Numbered from the stretch's first letter, positions 29,790 to 37,631 are shown. The stretch is 64,000 bases of DNA from Nocardia carnea (GCF_029868855.1 NZ_JARWOV010000105.1:1-64000); one strand, 5' to 3'. Made by a program: numbers and translations. The notes: generated by a model from the sequence alone, not told the origin.

Positions 29790-29902
29790 TGCGACCGCGC
29801 GATCAATGAGTCCAACACATGTTTGTCAACGCAACAATCGTGTTTCACGATAGTTCGATGGCACTGCAGCAGATGCGGTCCGTCATCGCGGTGGCGGAGA
29901 CG
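29790..29902. repeat. 113-bp direct repeat, copy 1 (truncated LysR 5' end)
   Basis: It aligns without gaps to 31071-31183 with about 9 mismatches in 113 bases (roughly 92 % identity). It covers the intergenic promoter of the MFS gene and the first 15 codons of the LysR gene. Both copies face the same way and flank the cassette at 29903-31070. Confidence 0.9.
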
Positions 29903-30019
29903 CCCGGCTCTGCCGGAACCGGCTGCCGCGCCGGCGGTCCGGTCGGAGATCGATGTCCTGTGGCACCGTTCCCGCTATTGGCACAGACCATGTTTGGATT
30001 TCAGAATCGACATGAGTAG
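29858..30019 (+). pseudogene. Truncated LysR start fused to unrelated sequence
   Basis: From ATG 29858 the frame reads ALQQMRSVIAVAET, matching ELQQMRYVIAVAET of the intact LysR gene, then departs abruptly after codon 15 and ends at TAG 30019. In another frame, 29926-29975 encodes EPAAAPAVRSEIDVLWHRS, similar to the C-terminal AAAPAARAEIDILW of the DUF5995 protein at 25179-26084. It is a composite scar, not a working gene. Confidence 0.75.
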
Positions 30020-30072
30020 CGTCGCACGGTTCGGCAGCAGTGGATTGCCGATCCATCGACCGGGATTTGGAA

Positions 30073-30678
30073 ATGTCACCACGGCGCGGGAGCGAGAACA
30101 GTTGGGCGGGGGAATGGAAGGAAGCGGCTCAACGCATAGGCAATGCCGGCACGAACGCGGCAGCACATGTGGAGAAACACACACGGGCAGCGGGGTCCCA
30201 CGTAGCGCGAGCGGCCGAATTGGACAAGACAGACGAAGCCCTGTCCAGGAAGTTCGGTAAAAGAACCGAGAACGACGGCGCCGTCAACAGCAATCTGTCG
30301 GTGACCCAGGCCCGGGGAGTCGGCAACAACAATCCCGCGAAGACGCCGCGGCACGCCATCAGGTCGGTCATTCACGACGACAACCTACTCATCAAGGCGG
30401 CGGACAAAGTCGGCAAACAGGGCGTTCTCCAGCGAGAAATGGACCACCTGCAGGAGCAACTGGTGCGCGGAAACTTCATGGCCGGTCTCGGCGGAAAGAC
30501 ACTGACCGGCAACGGTAACTCGACGACCGATGTCAGCTACGCTCGCGGCAAGAACGGCGCCCGCCTGTTCTACCGGACGATAAACCAAGAAATTGTCATC
30601 GTTGCGAAATGTTCCAAAGCCGACGAGGACAAAGTTATCAAAAGATTGAGGGATCTCTATGGCAACCAAACCGCCTGA
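30073..30678 (+). CDS. Putative orphan toxin of a toxin-immunity pair
   Basis: A 201-aa protein with no signal peptide; the ATG at 30073 is chosen, though a GTG at 30040 is possible. The N-terminal half is polar and helical (SWAGEWKEAAQRIGNAGTNAAAHVEKHTRAA). The last 85 residues form a compact domain (VLQREMDHLQEQLVRGNF, RGKNGARLFYR, IVIVAKCSKADEDKVIKRL) that resembles small RelE/ParE-like or BECR-fold RNase toxins in spacing of basic and aromatic residues. That is inference. It overlaps the next gene by 20 bp, as toxin-immunity pairs often do. It uses AAA, ATA and TTG codons rare in neighbouring genes, pointing to transfer. The nuclease activity and any delivery domain are unproven. Confidence 0.62.
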   Translation: MSPRRGSENSWAGEWKEAAQRIGNAGTNAAAHVEKHTRAAGSHVARAAELDKTDEALSRKFGKRTENDGAVNSNLSVTQARGVGNNNPAKTPRHAIRSVIHDDNLLIKAADKVGKQGVLQREMDHLQEQLVRGNFMAGLGGKTLTGNGNSTTDVSYARGKNGARLFYRTINQEIVIVAKCSKADEDKVIKRLRDLYGNQTA

Positions 30679-30991
30679 CCATATTGTGCGGGACACCTTT
30701 ACCGCACATTTCCTCTTGGGCGCGGAAGACGATCCGGAAACGATCGACAACATCGACGTGATGATCACACTGAACGATGGATCCCGGCGCTCGGCGACAA
30801 TCCTCACCCTCGATCGGATCTGGGCGATCATGCAGCGGTGGCAGGAATCCGGTGAGTACGCGAGCGGCACCTACTTCACCTGCCCCGACCTGGTGATCGT
30901 CCGGAAGGCCGGGATTCCGGCGATCATGGAGGTACTGGACTACGTGGTCGCGAACGACCCCGACAGCCTGGTGCCGATCCCGGAAGACTGA
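30659..30991 (+). CDS. Putative immunity protein for the 30073 toxin
   Basis: A 110-aa acidic cytoplasmic-looking protein (HFLLGAEDDPETIDNIDVMITLNDGSRRSATILTL near the start, DLVIVRKAGIPAIMEVLDYVV at the end) with no known motif. The ATG lies 20 bp inside the upstream gene with GAGGGA before it, so translation is probably coupled. Acidic charge against a basic partner, small size and immediate downstream position fit an immunity protein; the family is not one I can name. Confidence 0.6.
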   Translation: MATKPPDHIVRDTFTAHFLLGAEDDPETIDNIDVMITLNDGSRRSATILTLDRIWAIMQRWQESGEYASGTYFTCPDLVIVRKAGIPAIMEVLDYVVANDPDSLVPIPED

Positions 30992-31070
30992 GCGCCGCAC
31001 CGGAATCGAGCCCTTACGTGCAGGCGGGTAGACCGATCCGTACGCCGCCGTCCCGCCCATGAACTCTACC

Positions 31071-31183
31071 TGCGACCGCGCGATCAATGAGTTCAGCACA
31101 TGTTTGTCAGCGCAATAATCATGCCTCACGATAGTTCGATGGAACTGCAGCAGATGCGGTACGTCATCGCGGTGGCGGAGACG
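31071..31183. repeat. 113-bp direct repeat, copy 2 (intact LysR promoter and start)
   Basis: Second copy of the repeat at 29790-29902. Here the sequence continues into a full LysR gene, so this copy is the functional one. It probably contains the LysR promoter; upstream it also resembles the MFS start region (CATGAACTCTACC versus CATGACCTCAACC). Confidence 0.88.
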
Positions 31184-32008
31184 AAGAATTTCACCCGGGC
31201 CGCCCGGCAATGCCTGGTGGTGCAGTCGGCGCTGAGTCACCAGATCGCACGCCTCGAAAGAGAACTGGGCGCGAAACTGTTCGAACGCACGAGCCGACGC
31301 GTCGAACTCACCCCGGCCGGGGCGGCGTTCCTGCCGGCGGCCAGGCAGGCCCTGGAAGCGGCCGAGCGGGCGCGCGCCGAGGTCACCGCGGCGGCCGGTG
31401 AGATCCGCGGCCGCCTCGCCATCGGCGCGATCCCCAGCGTCGGCGCGATCGATCTGCTGGGGACGCTGCGTGATTTCCGCACCCGCCATCCCCGGGTCCA
31501 GATCAGCTTGCAGGTGGGGATGAGCGACCATCTGGTGGACGATGTCCGCCAGGGTCGACTGGATATCGCCTTCCTCGGCCTGCCGGAGGGCACCGAACCG
31601 AGTGGCGTCACGGCACGTGAGCTCGCCCGCGGCGAGCTGGTCGCCGTGGTCTCCCCCGACCATCCGCTGGCCGGGGAACACGAGGTGGGCGCGGAGCGGT
31701 TGAGCGCGGAACTGTTCGTCGATTTTCCCGCCGGTTCGGCCGGGCGTGCGCAGGCCGATCGGGCCTTCACCGCCGCCGGGGTGCACCGGGAAGTGGCGTT
31801 CGAAGTGGTCGCGGTGGACTATTTCGTCGAATTGATCCGGCGCAACCTGTGCATCGGTCTGCTACCCGAAGCCATTGTGGCGGCGTTTCCGGATCTGCGG
31901 ACCGTCGCTGTGCGAAATCCGCCGCGGCGGGTCGAGTACGTGGTGTGGGGTCCGCGTAAACCCGGCCCGGCCGCCGCGGCCTACCTCGCGGCGCTCGAAA
32001 CGCCATAG
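31139..32008 (+). CDS. LysR-family transcriptional regulator
   Basis: A 289-aa LysR regulator from ATG 31139. The winged helix-turn-helix occupies residues 1-60 (AETKNFTRAARQCLVVQSALSHQIARLERELGAKLFERTSRRVELTPAG) and is followed by a periplasmic-binding-like effector domain. The in-frame start at 31100 is possible but lies in the repeated promoter segment. It is most likely the original regulator of the MFS gene at 28549-29778. Its 3' end overlaps the convergent methyltransferase gene by 28 bp. Confidence 0.88.
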   Translation: MELQQMRYVIAVAETKNFTRAARQCLVVQSALSHQIARLERELGAKLFERTSRRVELTPAGAAFLPAARQALEAAERARAEVTAAAGEIRGRLAIGAIPSVGAIDLLGTLRDFRTRHPRVQISLQVGMSDHLVDDVRQGRLDIAFLGLPEGTEPSGVTARELARGELVAVVSPDHPLAGEHEVGAERLSAELFVDFPAGSAGRAQADRAFTAAGVHREVAFEVVAVDYFVELIRRNLCIGLLPEAIVAAFPDLRTVAVRNPPRRVEYVVWGPRKPGPAAAAYLAALETP

Positions 32009-32655
32009 ATCTGCGGCCGTGAAGGTCCGCGCTGGTGCGAGAGTACGGCTACGAGGAAATCCGATTCGTCCGTGAACGGGCGCAGATCCCATGTGGAGAG
32101 CAGCAGATCTTCGCGGAAGCCCTGCTCGGCGGCGTCCGCGCGGAACTGCGCGAATTCGTAATCGCGCCCGGCACCGAAGCCGACGACGAGGCGGCCGTCC
32201 GCCGCCAGATGCCGTGCGAATCCGGCGAGTACGGCGGTACGGGTGGCGGGCGCGAGGAACGTCACCACATTGCCCGCGCAGACGATGACATCGAAATCGG
32301 CGGGCACCCCGCAGGCCGGGAGGTCGAGTTCGGCGAGGTCACCGACGAGCCAGGTCGGGCCGGGATAATCGGTTTCGGCGGCGGCGATCAGCACCGGGTC
32401 CACATCGACGCCCACCACCGCATGCCCGGAATTGTGCAGGAACCCGCCCAGCCGGCCGGGTCCGCAGCCCGCGTCGAGCACCCGGCCCCGGCGGCCGAGC
32501 ATCGCATCGATCAGCCGAGCCTCCCCGAAGATGTCCTGGCCCTCGGCCGCGAGGTCGCGGAATCGCTGCACATACCACTGCGAATGCTGCGGGTCGGCGG
32601 CGACGAGCTCCTCCCATTTGCTCGGAACGCGCCCTTCAGGGGTGTGGGCGTTCAT
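31981..32655 (-). CDS. Class I SAM-dependent methyltransferase
   Basis: A 224-aa methyltransferase. Motif I is VLDAGCGPGRLGGFL, the acidic post-I residue lies in VVGVDVDP and motif II-like DVIVCAGNVVTFLAP follows. The substrate is unknown. The frame extends to 33033, but ATG 32655 with GAGGAGG is clearly the start. Confidence 0.87.
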   Translation of the reverse strand: MNAHTPEGRVPSKWEELVAADPQHSQWYVQRFRDLAAEGQDIFGEARLIDAMLGRRGRVLDAGCGPGRLGGFLHNSGHAVVGVDVDPVLIAAAETDYPGPTWLVGDLAELDLPACGVPADFDVIVCAGNVVTFLAPATRTAVLAGFARHLAADGRLVVGFGAGRDYEFAQFRADAAEQGFREDLLLSTWDLRPFTDESDFLVAVLSHQRGPSRPQIYGVSSAAR

Positions 32656-32766
32656 CGGTTTCCTCCTCGGTTCGGACTCGGCGTCACCACACGGTACGGC
32701 CCGCGCCGCACCCGGCCGCATCGTGGCCGGAGCTCGGCACCACCGCCTGTGATAGGTATGGGCGGC

Positions 32767-33015
32767 ATGACTTCTCCGAATCCAGAAGGGCTGCCGGCGT
32801 GCGAGCTGTGCGGTGGCCGGCAGCTCGGCAATCTGTCCGTGGTGAGCCAGTACCACGTCGGTATCCACCCCGCCGGGCGCCAGTTGTGGGGCAAACCGCT
32901 GTCCCGGCTCTCGGCCGTCACCTGCCTGAGCTGTGGTCACACCAAGCTGTTCGCGACCGATCTGGGCAAGATCCGCGCCGAGGCCACGAAACATCCCGAG
33001 GCCTTCCGCTGGTAG
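32767..33015 (+). CDS. Small zinc-ribbon-like protein
   Basis: An 82-aa protein (85 aa if ATG 32758 is used) with two CxxC pairs (CELCGG and CLSCGH) separated by a GNLSVVSQYHVGIHPAGRQ stretch. The pattern suggests a zinc ribbon conserved in Nocardia and Rhodococcus relatives. No function is known. It is divergent from the methyltransferase and convergent with the MarR gene. Confidence 0.6.
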   Translation: MTSPNPEGLPACELCGGRQLGNLSVVSQYHVGIHPAGRQLWGKPLSRLSAVTCLSCGHTKLFATDLGKIRAEATKHPEAFRW

Positions 33016-33060
33016 CGGCGGTAACCGGGCCACAGTGTCCGGCGCGAGGCCTGCACCCGT

Positions 33061-33450
33061 TCAGCTCAGATGCTTGCGCAACACTTCCAGATGCGTCGGT
33101 TTGGCATCGTCGAGTCGTGCCCGGCCCGTCGCGGTCAGCTTCAGGAAGTTGGCGCGCCGGTCGAAATCACAGGCCGCACGCTCCACCAGTCCCGCCTTCT
33201 CCAGCCGCGTCACGGTACGGGAGAGGGCGCTCTGGCTGAGGTACATCTCGGTTTCGATGTCCTTCATCTTGACCTTTTCGGTCTGCTCCGCACCGCAGCG
33301 TCCGCCGAGGACCTGCAGGAGTTCGAACTCGCTGAGCCCGAGCTGATGCCGTGCCTGCAACGCGTTCTCCAGCTCGCAGGACGTGCCGTGGTAGAGGCGG
33401 AGCGTATCGGACCACTTCGCGCAGACATCTTTGTCGGTGTCGTGGTACAT
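33061..33450 (-). CDS. MarR-family transcriptional regulator
   Basis: A 129-aa MarR winged-helix protein. The DNA-binding part is LSEFELLQVLGG...IETEMYLSQSALSRTVTRLEKAGLVERAACDFDRRANFLKLTATG, in which the wing carries the DRR basic cluster. It is divergent from a 14-helix MFS exporter and probably represses it and itself from sites around 33486-33523. The inducing ligand is unknown. Confidence 0.86.
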   Translation of the reverse strand: MYHDTDKDVCAKWSDTLRLYHGTSCELENALQARHQLGLSEFELLQVLGGRCGAEQTEKVKMKDIETEMYLSQSALSRTVTRLEKAGLVERAACDFDRRANFLKLTATGRARLDDAKPTHLEVLRKHLS

Positions 33451-33499
33451 GGCCCGAGATTATCATGTCAAGTCATTTTATGCCCATGCATTACATGCG

Positions 33500-33528
33500 T
33501 TGACATTTAATGTACGTGCATCTAAGTT
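33500..33528 (+). promoter_or_regulatory. Promoter with internal palindrome for the MFS exporter
   Basis: TTGACA (33500-33505), a 17-bp spacer, then TAAGTT (33523-33528) match SigA-type -35 and -10 boxes. The palindrome ACATT-T-AATGT (33503-33513) overlaps the -35 box, ideal for repression by the adjacent MarR. The expected start of transcription is about 33535, one base before the GTG chosen as start codon, which would make the mRNA leaderless. Confidence 0.65.
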
Positions 33529-33535
33529 TGCCGTC

Positions 33536-34981
33536 GTGACCCTGACTGCAACCTCGCCGCAGAACCTCACCCCGGCAGAGATAACCCCCGCGTCCACCCT
33601 CGGCCGCTGGAGCCCGAAGTTGTGGGCGATCCTGTTCGTCGCCGGCCTCGCCATGTTCCTGGACGCCCTCGACGTCTCCATGGTCGGCGTCGCGCTCCCC
33701 TCCATCGGCCAGGAGCTGGGCCTCGACACCTCCGCACTGCAGTGGATCGTGAACGGCTACATCCTCGGCTACGGCGGCCTGCTGCTCCTCGGCGGTCGCG
33801 CCGCCGATCTCCTCGGCCGCCGGCAGGTTTTCCTGACCGCCCTGGTCGTCTTCGGTATCGCCTCCCTGGTGGGCGGACTCGTGGACGAGGGCTGGCTGCT
33901 GATCGCCACCCGGATCGCCAAGGGTGTCGCCGCCGCGCTCACCGCCCCGGCCGCACTCTCGATCATCACCACCACATTCAAGGAAGGTCCCGACCGCAAC
34001 CGCGCACTCTCGATCTTCGCGATCTTCGGCGCCACCGGATACGCCTCCGGGCTCATCGTGTCCGGTCTGCTCACCGGTATCGACTGGCGGCTCACCTTCT
34101 ACCTGCCCGTCGTCGTGGTCGCCGGGGTCGTGCTCGCCGCCTACCTCGTGGTGCCGCGCAATACCGAAAAGGAAGAGGGCCGTATCGATTTCGCCGGCGC
34201 CGCACTGCTCACCGGTGGCACGCTCGCCGCGATCTACACCATCGTCACAGCCCCGGAGACAGGTTTCACCGCCACCGTCATCGCGACCACCGTCCTGGCG
34301 GTCGGCCTGCTCGGCAGCTTCTTCGTGGTCGAGAACCGGGTGAGCCACCCGCTGGTGCGCCTGAGCATCTTCAAGGTGAAGTCGATCGTGCGCGCGAACC
34401 TGGCCGCGCTGGCCATCTTCGGCTCCTACCTCAGCTTCCAGACCATCGTCTCGCTGTACCTGCAGAACACGCTGCACTGGGAGCCGCTGCAGATGGCGCT
34501 CGCCATGGCGCCGACCGGCATCATCGTGGCCGTCCTCTCACCCCTCGCGGGCAAACTCATCGACCGCTTCGGCACCACCCCGATGATCCTCGCCGCCCTC
34601 ACCTCCTTCGTGGCCGGCTACGCATGGTTCCTGACCCGCGGCGGAAACCCCGCCCCGGTCTACGCCGTCGACTACCTGCCCGCATTCCTGCTGCTGGGAC
34701 TCGGTTTCGCCCTGGGCTTCTCGGCCGTGATGGTGCAGGCCACCGAAGGTATCGCCGACCACGAACAGGGCTTGGCCTCCGGCCTGGTGCAGACCTCGTT
34801 CCAGATCGGCGGAGCGGTGGTGCTGGCCGTTGCGACCGGCCTGATCAGCGGCGCGACCGCCGACGGCATCGCCGGGTACCGGCCGGGGCTGTACCTGGTC
34901 ACCGCGGTCGCGGTGGTCGGCCTGGCGGCTTCGTCCGCGGCGCTGCTGAACCGTAGACCGGTGGTCGCCGCAATCGCGTAA
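33536..34981 (+). CDS. MFS multidrug exporter, 14-helix (EmrB/QacA) type
   Basis: A 481-aa DHA2-family permease with about 14 helices. The motif C/D region LDALDVSMVGVALPSIGQELGLDTSALQWIVNGYIL and GGRAADLLGRRQVFLTAL match EmrB/QacA exporters. Earlier in-frame ATGs lie inside the promoter, so GTG 33536 is preferred. It probably confers efflux of lipophilic drugs or endogenous metabolites. It ends before a strong bidirectional hairpin. Confidence 0.88.
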   Translation: MTLTATSPQNLTPAEITPASTLGRWSPKLWAILFVAGLAMFLDALDVSMVGVALPSIGQELGLDTSALQWIVNGYILGYGGLLLLGGRAADLLGRRQVFLTALVVFGIASLVGGLVDEGWLLIATRIAKGVAAALTAPAALSIITTTFKEGPDRNRALSIFAIFGATGYASGLIVSGLLTGIDWRLTFYLPVVVVAGVVLAAYLVVPRNTEKEEGRIDFAGAALLTGGTLAAIYTIVTAPETGFTATVIATTVLAVGLLGSFFVVENRVSHPLVRLSIFKVKSIVRANLAALAIFGSYLSFQTIVSLYLQNTLHWEPLQMALAMAPTGIIVAVLSPLAGKLIDRFGTTPMILAALTSFVAGYAWFLTRGGNPAPVYAVDYLPAFLLLGLGFALGFSAVMVQATEGIADHEQGLASGLVQTSFQIGGAVVLAVATGLISGATADGIAGYRPGLYLVTAVAVVGLAASSAALLNRRPVVAAIA

Positions 34982-35029
34982 GTGAGGCGTCGCCACCATC
35001 TGTGATCCGTTCGCCGCCGGATCACGCCC

Positions 35030-35059
35030 GGCCCGCAACCCCACCCCGGGTTGCGGGCC
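35030..35059. terminator. 12-bp hairpin between MFS exporter and oxyR
   Basis: Perfect 12-bp arms (GGCCCGCAACCC / GGGTTGCGGGCC) with a 6-nt loop lie between two convergent stop codons (34981 and 35083), which suits a bidirectional terminator. Confidence 0.75.
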
Positions 35060-35082
35060 TGGCCGCAGGCGGACCGCCGACC

Positions 35083-35991
35083 CTAGATCGGTTGTTGCGT
35101 GCGGATGACCTCTGCGAGATAGGCGTAATCGTCGGCGCGAGCCGTGGATGCGCGGTACACCAAACCCAGCGTGCGCCCGGGCGCGGGCGCGGCGAACCGC
35201 ACGATATCCAAGGCACCGCGACCCGTTTCGGCCGCCACCGCCATTTCCGGGATCAGGGTCACCCCGAGCCCGCCGGCCACGCACTGGACCACCGTCGACA
35301 GCGATGCCGCCCGGGTGTCGCCCACCGCGCCCGGGCGGACCTCCGCGGAACGGCACAGTTCCAAAGTCTGGGCACGCAGGCAGTGCCCCTCGTCGAGGAG
35401 CAGGATGGGTAGCGTATCCAGCGCCGCCGGTACGAGATCGGTGCGGCCCGCCAGCTCGTGCCCCGCCGGCACGACCAGTACGAAGTCCTCCGTGTACAGC
35501 GGTATCTCCACCACACCGGGGACCTCGGCGGGAAGGGCGAGTACCGCGACGTCCAGACTGCCGGCACGCAGCTCGTCGAGGAGACGGGCGGTTCTGTCCT
35601 CGACGATCCGCGGAGTGAGCGCGGGCAGGCGGCGGCGCAGGGTCGGCAGCAGTGCGGGCAGCAGATACGGTGCGACCGTCGGGATGATGCCCATGCGCAG
35701 GACACCGCCGAGCGTATCGCCGTTCGCCGCGGACAGGAATCGGCCGGCCGCGTCCAGTGTTGCGATTGCCTGCGGGAGCAGTCGCCGACCGGCCTCGGTC
35801 ACCAGAACCCGCCGGGTGCTGCGTTCGATCAGCTGTAGTCCGAGGCCGTTTTCCAGTGCGGCCAGCGCCTGGGAAAGCGTGGGTTGGCTCACATCCAGAC
35901 TCGTGGCCGCCGTTCCGAAATGGCGGTGTTCGGCGACGGCGACGAACGCACGCAGCTGCGAGAGGGTCGGCTGATAAGACTGATCGGACAT
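35083..35991 (-). CDS. oxyR: OxyR hydrogen-peroxide-sensing regulator
   Basis: A 302-aa LysR-type regulator with the OxyR redox pair: C204 in DEGHCLRAQ and C213 in LELCRS, nine residues apart as in E. coli OxyR C199/C208. The N-terminal helix-turn-helix is [23 protein letters not shown]. It senses peroxide by disulfide formation and controls the divergent ahpC-ahpD genes. Unlike the inactivated oxyR of M. tuberculosis, this reading frame is intact. The start is ATG 35991; the much longer open frame upstream is a shadow of ahpC. Confidence 0.93.
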   Translation of the reverse strand: MSDQSYQPTLSQLRAFVAVAEHRHFGTAATSLDVSQPTLSQALAALENGLGLQLIERSTRRVLVTEAGRRLLPQAIATLDAAGRFLSAANGDTLGGVLRMGIIPTVAPYLLPALLPTLRRRLPALTPRIVEDRTARLLDELRAGSLDVAVLALPAEVPGVVEIPLYTEDFVLVVPAGHELAGRTDLVPAALDTLPILLLDEGHCLRAQTLELCRSAEVRPGAVGDTRAASLSTVVQCVAGGLGVTLIPEMAVAAETGRGALDIVRFAAPAPGRTLGLVYRASTARADDYAYLAEVIRTQQPI

Positions 35992-35992
35992 C

Positions 35993-36017
35993 CCTATCAG
36001 TGTAGTGCGACCTATCA
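35993..36017. promoter_or_regulatory. Direct repeats CCTATCA in oxyR-ahpC intergenic region
   Basis: Two exact copies of CCTATCA (TGATAGG on the other strand) at 35993-35999 and 36011-36017, 18 bp apart, lie just upstream of oxyR. They are candidates for OxyR half-sites controlling both directions. Confidence 0.5.
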
Positions 36018-36111
36018 CTTTTACCTTTTGCGGGCTGATTGGCAAGATCGACAGCGAACGCTCACCCCGCCGGCCGAGCGCCGGCCACTCGATACGACAA
36101 GGAGTTCGACC

Positions 36112-36699
36112 ATGCCCCTGTTGACCATCGGCGACCAGTTCCCCGCCTACGACCTCACCGCGGTGATCGGCGGTGACCTGTCGAAGGTCAACGCCCAGCA
36201 GCCCGACGACTACTTCACCCGGATCACCAGTGCCGACCACGCCGGCAAGTGGCGGATCATCTTCTTCTGGCCGAAGGATTTCACCTTCGTCTGCCCCACC
36301 GAGATCGCCGCCTTCGGCAAGCTGAACGACGAGTTCGCCGATCGCGACGCCCAGGTGCTCGGCGCCTCGGTGGACAACGAGTTCGTGCACTTCCAGTGGC
36401 GGGCTCAGCACGAGGACCTGAAGACCCTGCCGTTCCCGATGCTGTCGGATCTCAAGCGTGAACTGGCAACGGCCACCGGCGTTCTCAACGCCGACGGTGT
36501 CGCCGACCGCGCCACCTTCATCGTGGACCCGAACAACGAGATCCAGTTCGTTTCGGTGACCGCCGGTTCCGTGGGCCGCAATGTCGACGAGGTACTGCGG
36601 GTACTGGACGCGCTGCAGTCCGACGAGCTGTGCGCATGCAACTGGAAGAAGGGCGATCCGACCATCGACGCCGGCGAACTGCTGGCGGCGAGCGTCTGA
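36112..36699 (+). CDS. ahpC: Alkyl hydroperoxide reductase AhpC
   Basis: A 195-aa 2-Cys peroxiredoxin that reduces organic peroxides, hydrogen peroxide and peroxynitrite. The peroxidatic cysteine is C61 (FVCPTE), and the C-terminal C174 and C176 (ELCACNW) reproduce exactly the three-cysteine layout of M. tuberculosis AhpC. ATG 36112 follows AAGGAG. It is divergent from oxyR and 16 bp upstream of ahpD. In mycobacteria it is reduced by AhpD with lipoylated E2 and lipoamide dehydrogenase; an E2 protein is encoded at 14036. Confidence 0.97.
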   Translation: MPLLTIGDQFPAYDLTAVIGGDLSKVNAQQPDDYFTRITSADHAGKWRIIFFWPKDFTFVCPTEIAAFGKLNDEFADRDAQVLGASVDNEFVHFQWRAQHEDLKTLPFPMLSDLKRELATATGVLNADGVADRATFIVDPNNEIQFVSVTAGSVGRNVDEVLRVLDALQSDELCACNWKKGDPTIDAGELLAASV

Positions 36700-36715
36700 G
36701 AGACGAGGTAACTCA

Positions 36716-37255
36716 GTGAGCATCGACAATCTGAAGAACTCGCTTCCCGAGTACGCCAAGGATCTGAAACTCAACCTCTCCTCGCTGTCGCGCAGCACCG
36801 TGCTCAACGAGCAGCAGCTGTGGGGCACCCTGCTGGCCACCGCCGCGGCCACCCGGTCCGCCACCACCCTGCGCGAGATCGCGGAGGAAGCGGCCGACGT
36901 CCTGTCCGCCGAGGCGTACAACGCCGCCCTGGGCGCCGCGTCGATCATGGGTATGAACAATGTGTTCTACCGCGGCAGGGCCTTCCTCGACGGTAAGTAC
37001 GACGATCTGCGGGCCGGCCTGCGGATGCAGATCATCGGCACGCCGGGTGTGGACAAGGCCGATTTCGAACTCTGGTCGTTCGCGGTGTCGTCGATCAACG
37101 GCTGCCAGCACTGCCTGGAAGCCCACGAGCACACCTTGCGGGAGGCCGGCGCCTCGCGCGAGGTGATCTTCGAAGCCCTGCGCGCGGCGGCTATCGTGGC
37201 CGGTGTGGGGCAGGCCGTGCAGACGAACGAGGTGCTGGCCGGCGCCGCCGTCTGA
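36716..37255 (+). CDS. ahpD: Alkyl hydroperoxidase AhpD
   Basis: A 179-aa carboxymuconolactone-decarboxylase-fold thiol oxidoreductase. The redox centre CQHC is at C130/C133 with H137, the same numbering as the M. tuberculosis enzyme. It links lipoyl-E2 to AhpC reduction. GTG 36716 is the start, with GAGGT ten bases upstream. It is followed by a classic hairpin terminator. Confidence 0.96.
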   Translation: MSIDNLKNSLPEYAKDLKLNLSSLSRSTVLNEQQLWGTLLATAAATRSATTLREIAEEAADVLSAEAYNAALGAASIMGMNNVFYRGRAFLDGKYDDLRAGLRMQIIGTPGVDKADFELWSFAVSSINGCQHCLEAHEHTLREAGASREVIFEALRAAAIVAGVGQAVQTNEVLAGAAV

Positions 37256-37260
37256 TCTGC

Positions 37261-37280
37261 CGCCGTAGCGGCGTTTTCTT
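37261..37280 (+). terminator. Rho-independent-like terminator after ahpD
   Basis: CGCCG-TAG-CGGCG followed directly by TTTTCTT, five bases after the ahpD stop. This is the only hairpin with a T-rich tail that I found in the window. Confidence 0.7.
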
Positions 37281-37290
37281 CGAGAGCCTG

Positions 37291-37410
37291 TGGGGGGGGG
37301 GGGGGGGGGGGGGCCCCCCCCCGGGGGGGGGGCGGGGCGCCGCGTTGTCTCCGCCCGCGGGTGGGGGTTTTTCTTCCCCCGCGGGGGGGCCCGCGTTTGG
37401 GGCGCCCCCA
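37291..37410. repeat. Homopolymer G/C block of doubtful origin
   Basis: After a T at 37291 come 22 G, 9 C and 9 G, then further G-rich and C-rich runs to about 37410. Nothing like it occurs elsewhere except the left window edge. It encodes only Gly/Pro/Arg tracts. It may be a base-calling or assembly artefact joining two contigs, or a genuine structured G-rich element. The 376 bp from 37256 to 37631 contain no gene, only the ahpD terminator, this block and the operators below. Confidence 0.7.
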
Positions 37411-37537
37411 CAGCTTGTTTCGTGAGAATTGCAAAGCCCACTCGACCGGCTACGCCCGAAGGTGGGGTAGCTCCCGTGCCCCGTCACAGAGGCGCGTCCG
37501 TATCTTCAGCGCACCAAGGGAGCCCCCCAACTCGGTT

Positions 37538-37584
37538 CGTCAACCATGGGTTGACGCAATTAGAACGTCAACCTATGGTTGACG
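37538..37584 (+). promoter_or_regulatory. Promoter with twin 19-bp operators
   Basis: Two perfect 8-3-8 palindromes, CGTCAACC-ATG-GGTTGACG (37538-37556) and CGTCAACC-TAT-GGTTGACG (37566-37584), have centres 28 bp apart. The end of the first supplies a -35 box TTGACG (37551-37556), and 17 bp later the centre of the second supplies a -10 box TATGGT (37574-37579). A TetR-type dimer bound to either would block RNA polymerase. It drives the flavin monooxygenase gene; no regulator gene is adjacent. Confidence 0.82.
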
Positions 37585-37631
37585 ACAGCTGGTGTGGTCC
37601 ACACCGGCGACGAACCGACACGGGAGTGGTA

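Noticed and set aside
29778..31100. Insertion sequence as the source of the cassette
   Set aside because: No transposase, resolvase or terminal inverted repeat is visible; only direct repeats of host sequence flank the insert.
35992..36960. Upstream extension of oxyR on the minus strand
   Set aside because: The open frame beyond ATG 35991 is antisense to ahpC and ahpD; OxyR homologues begin at the ATG chosen.
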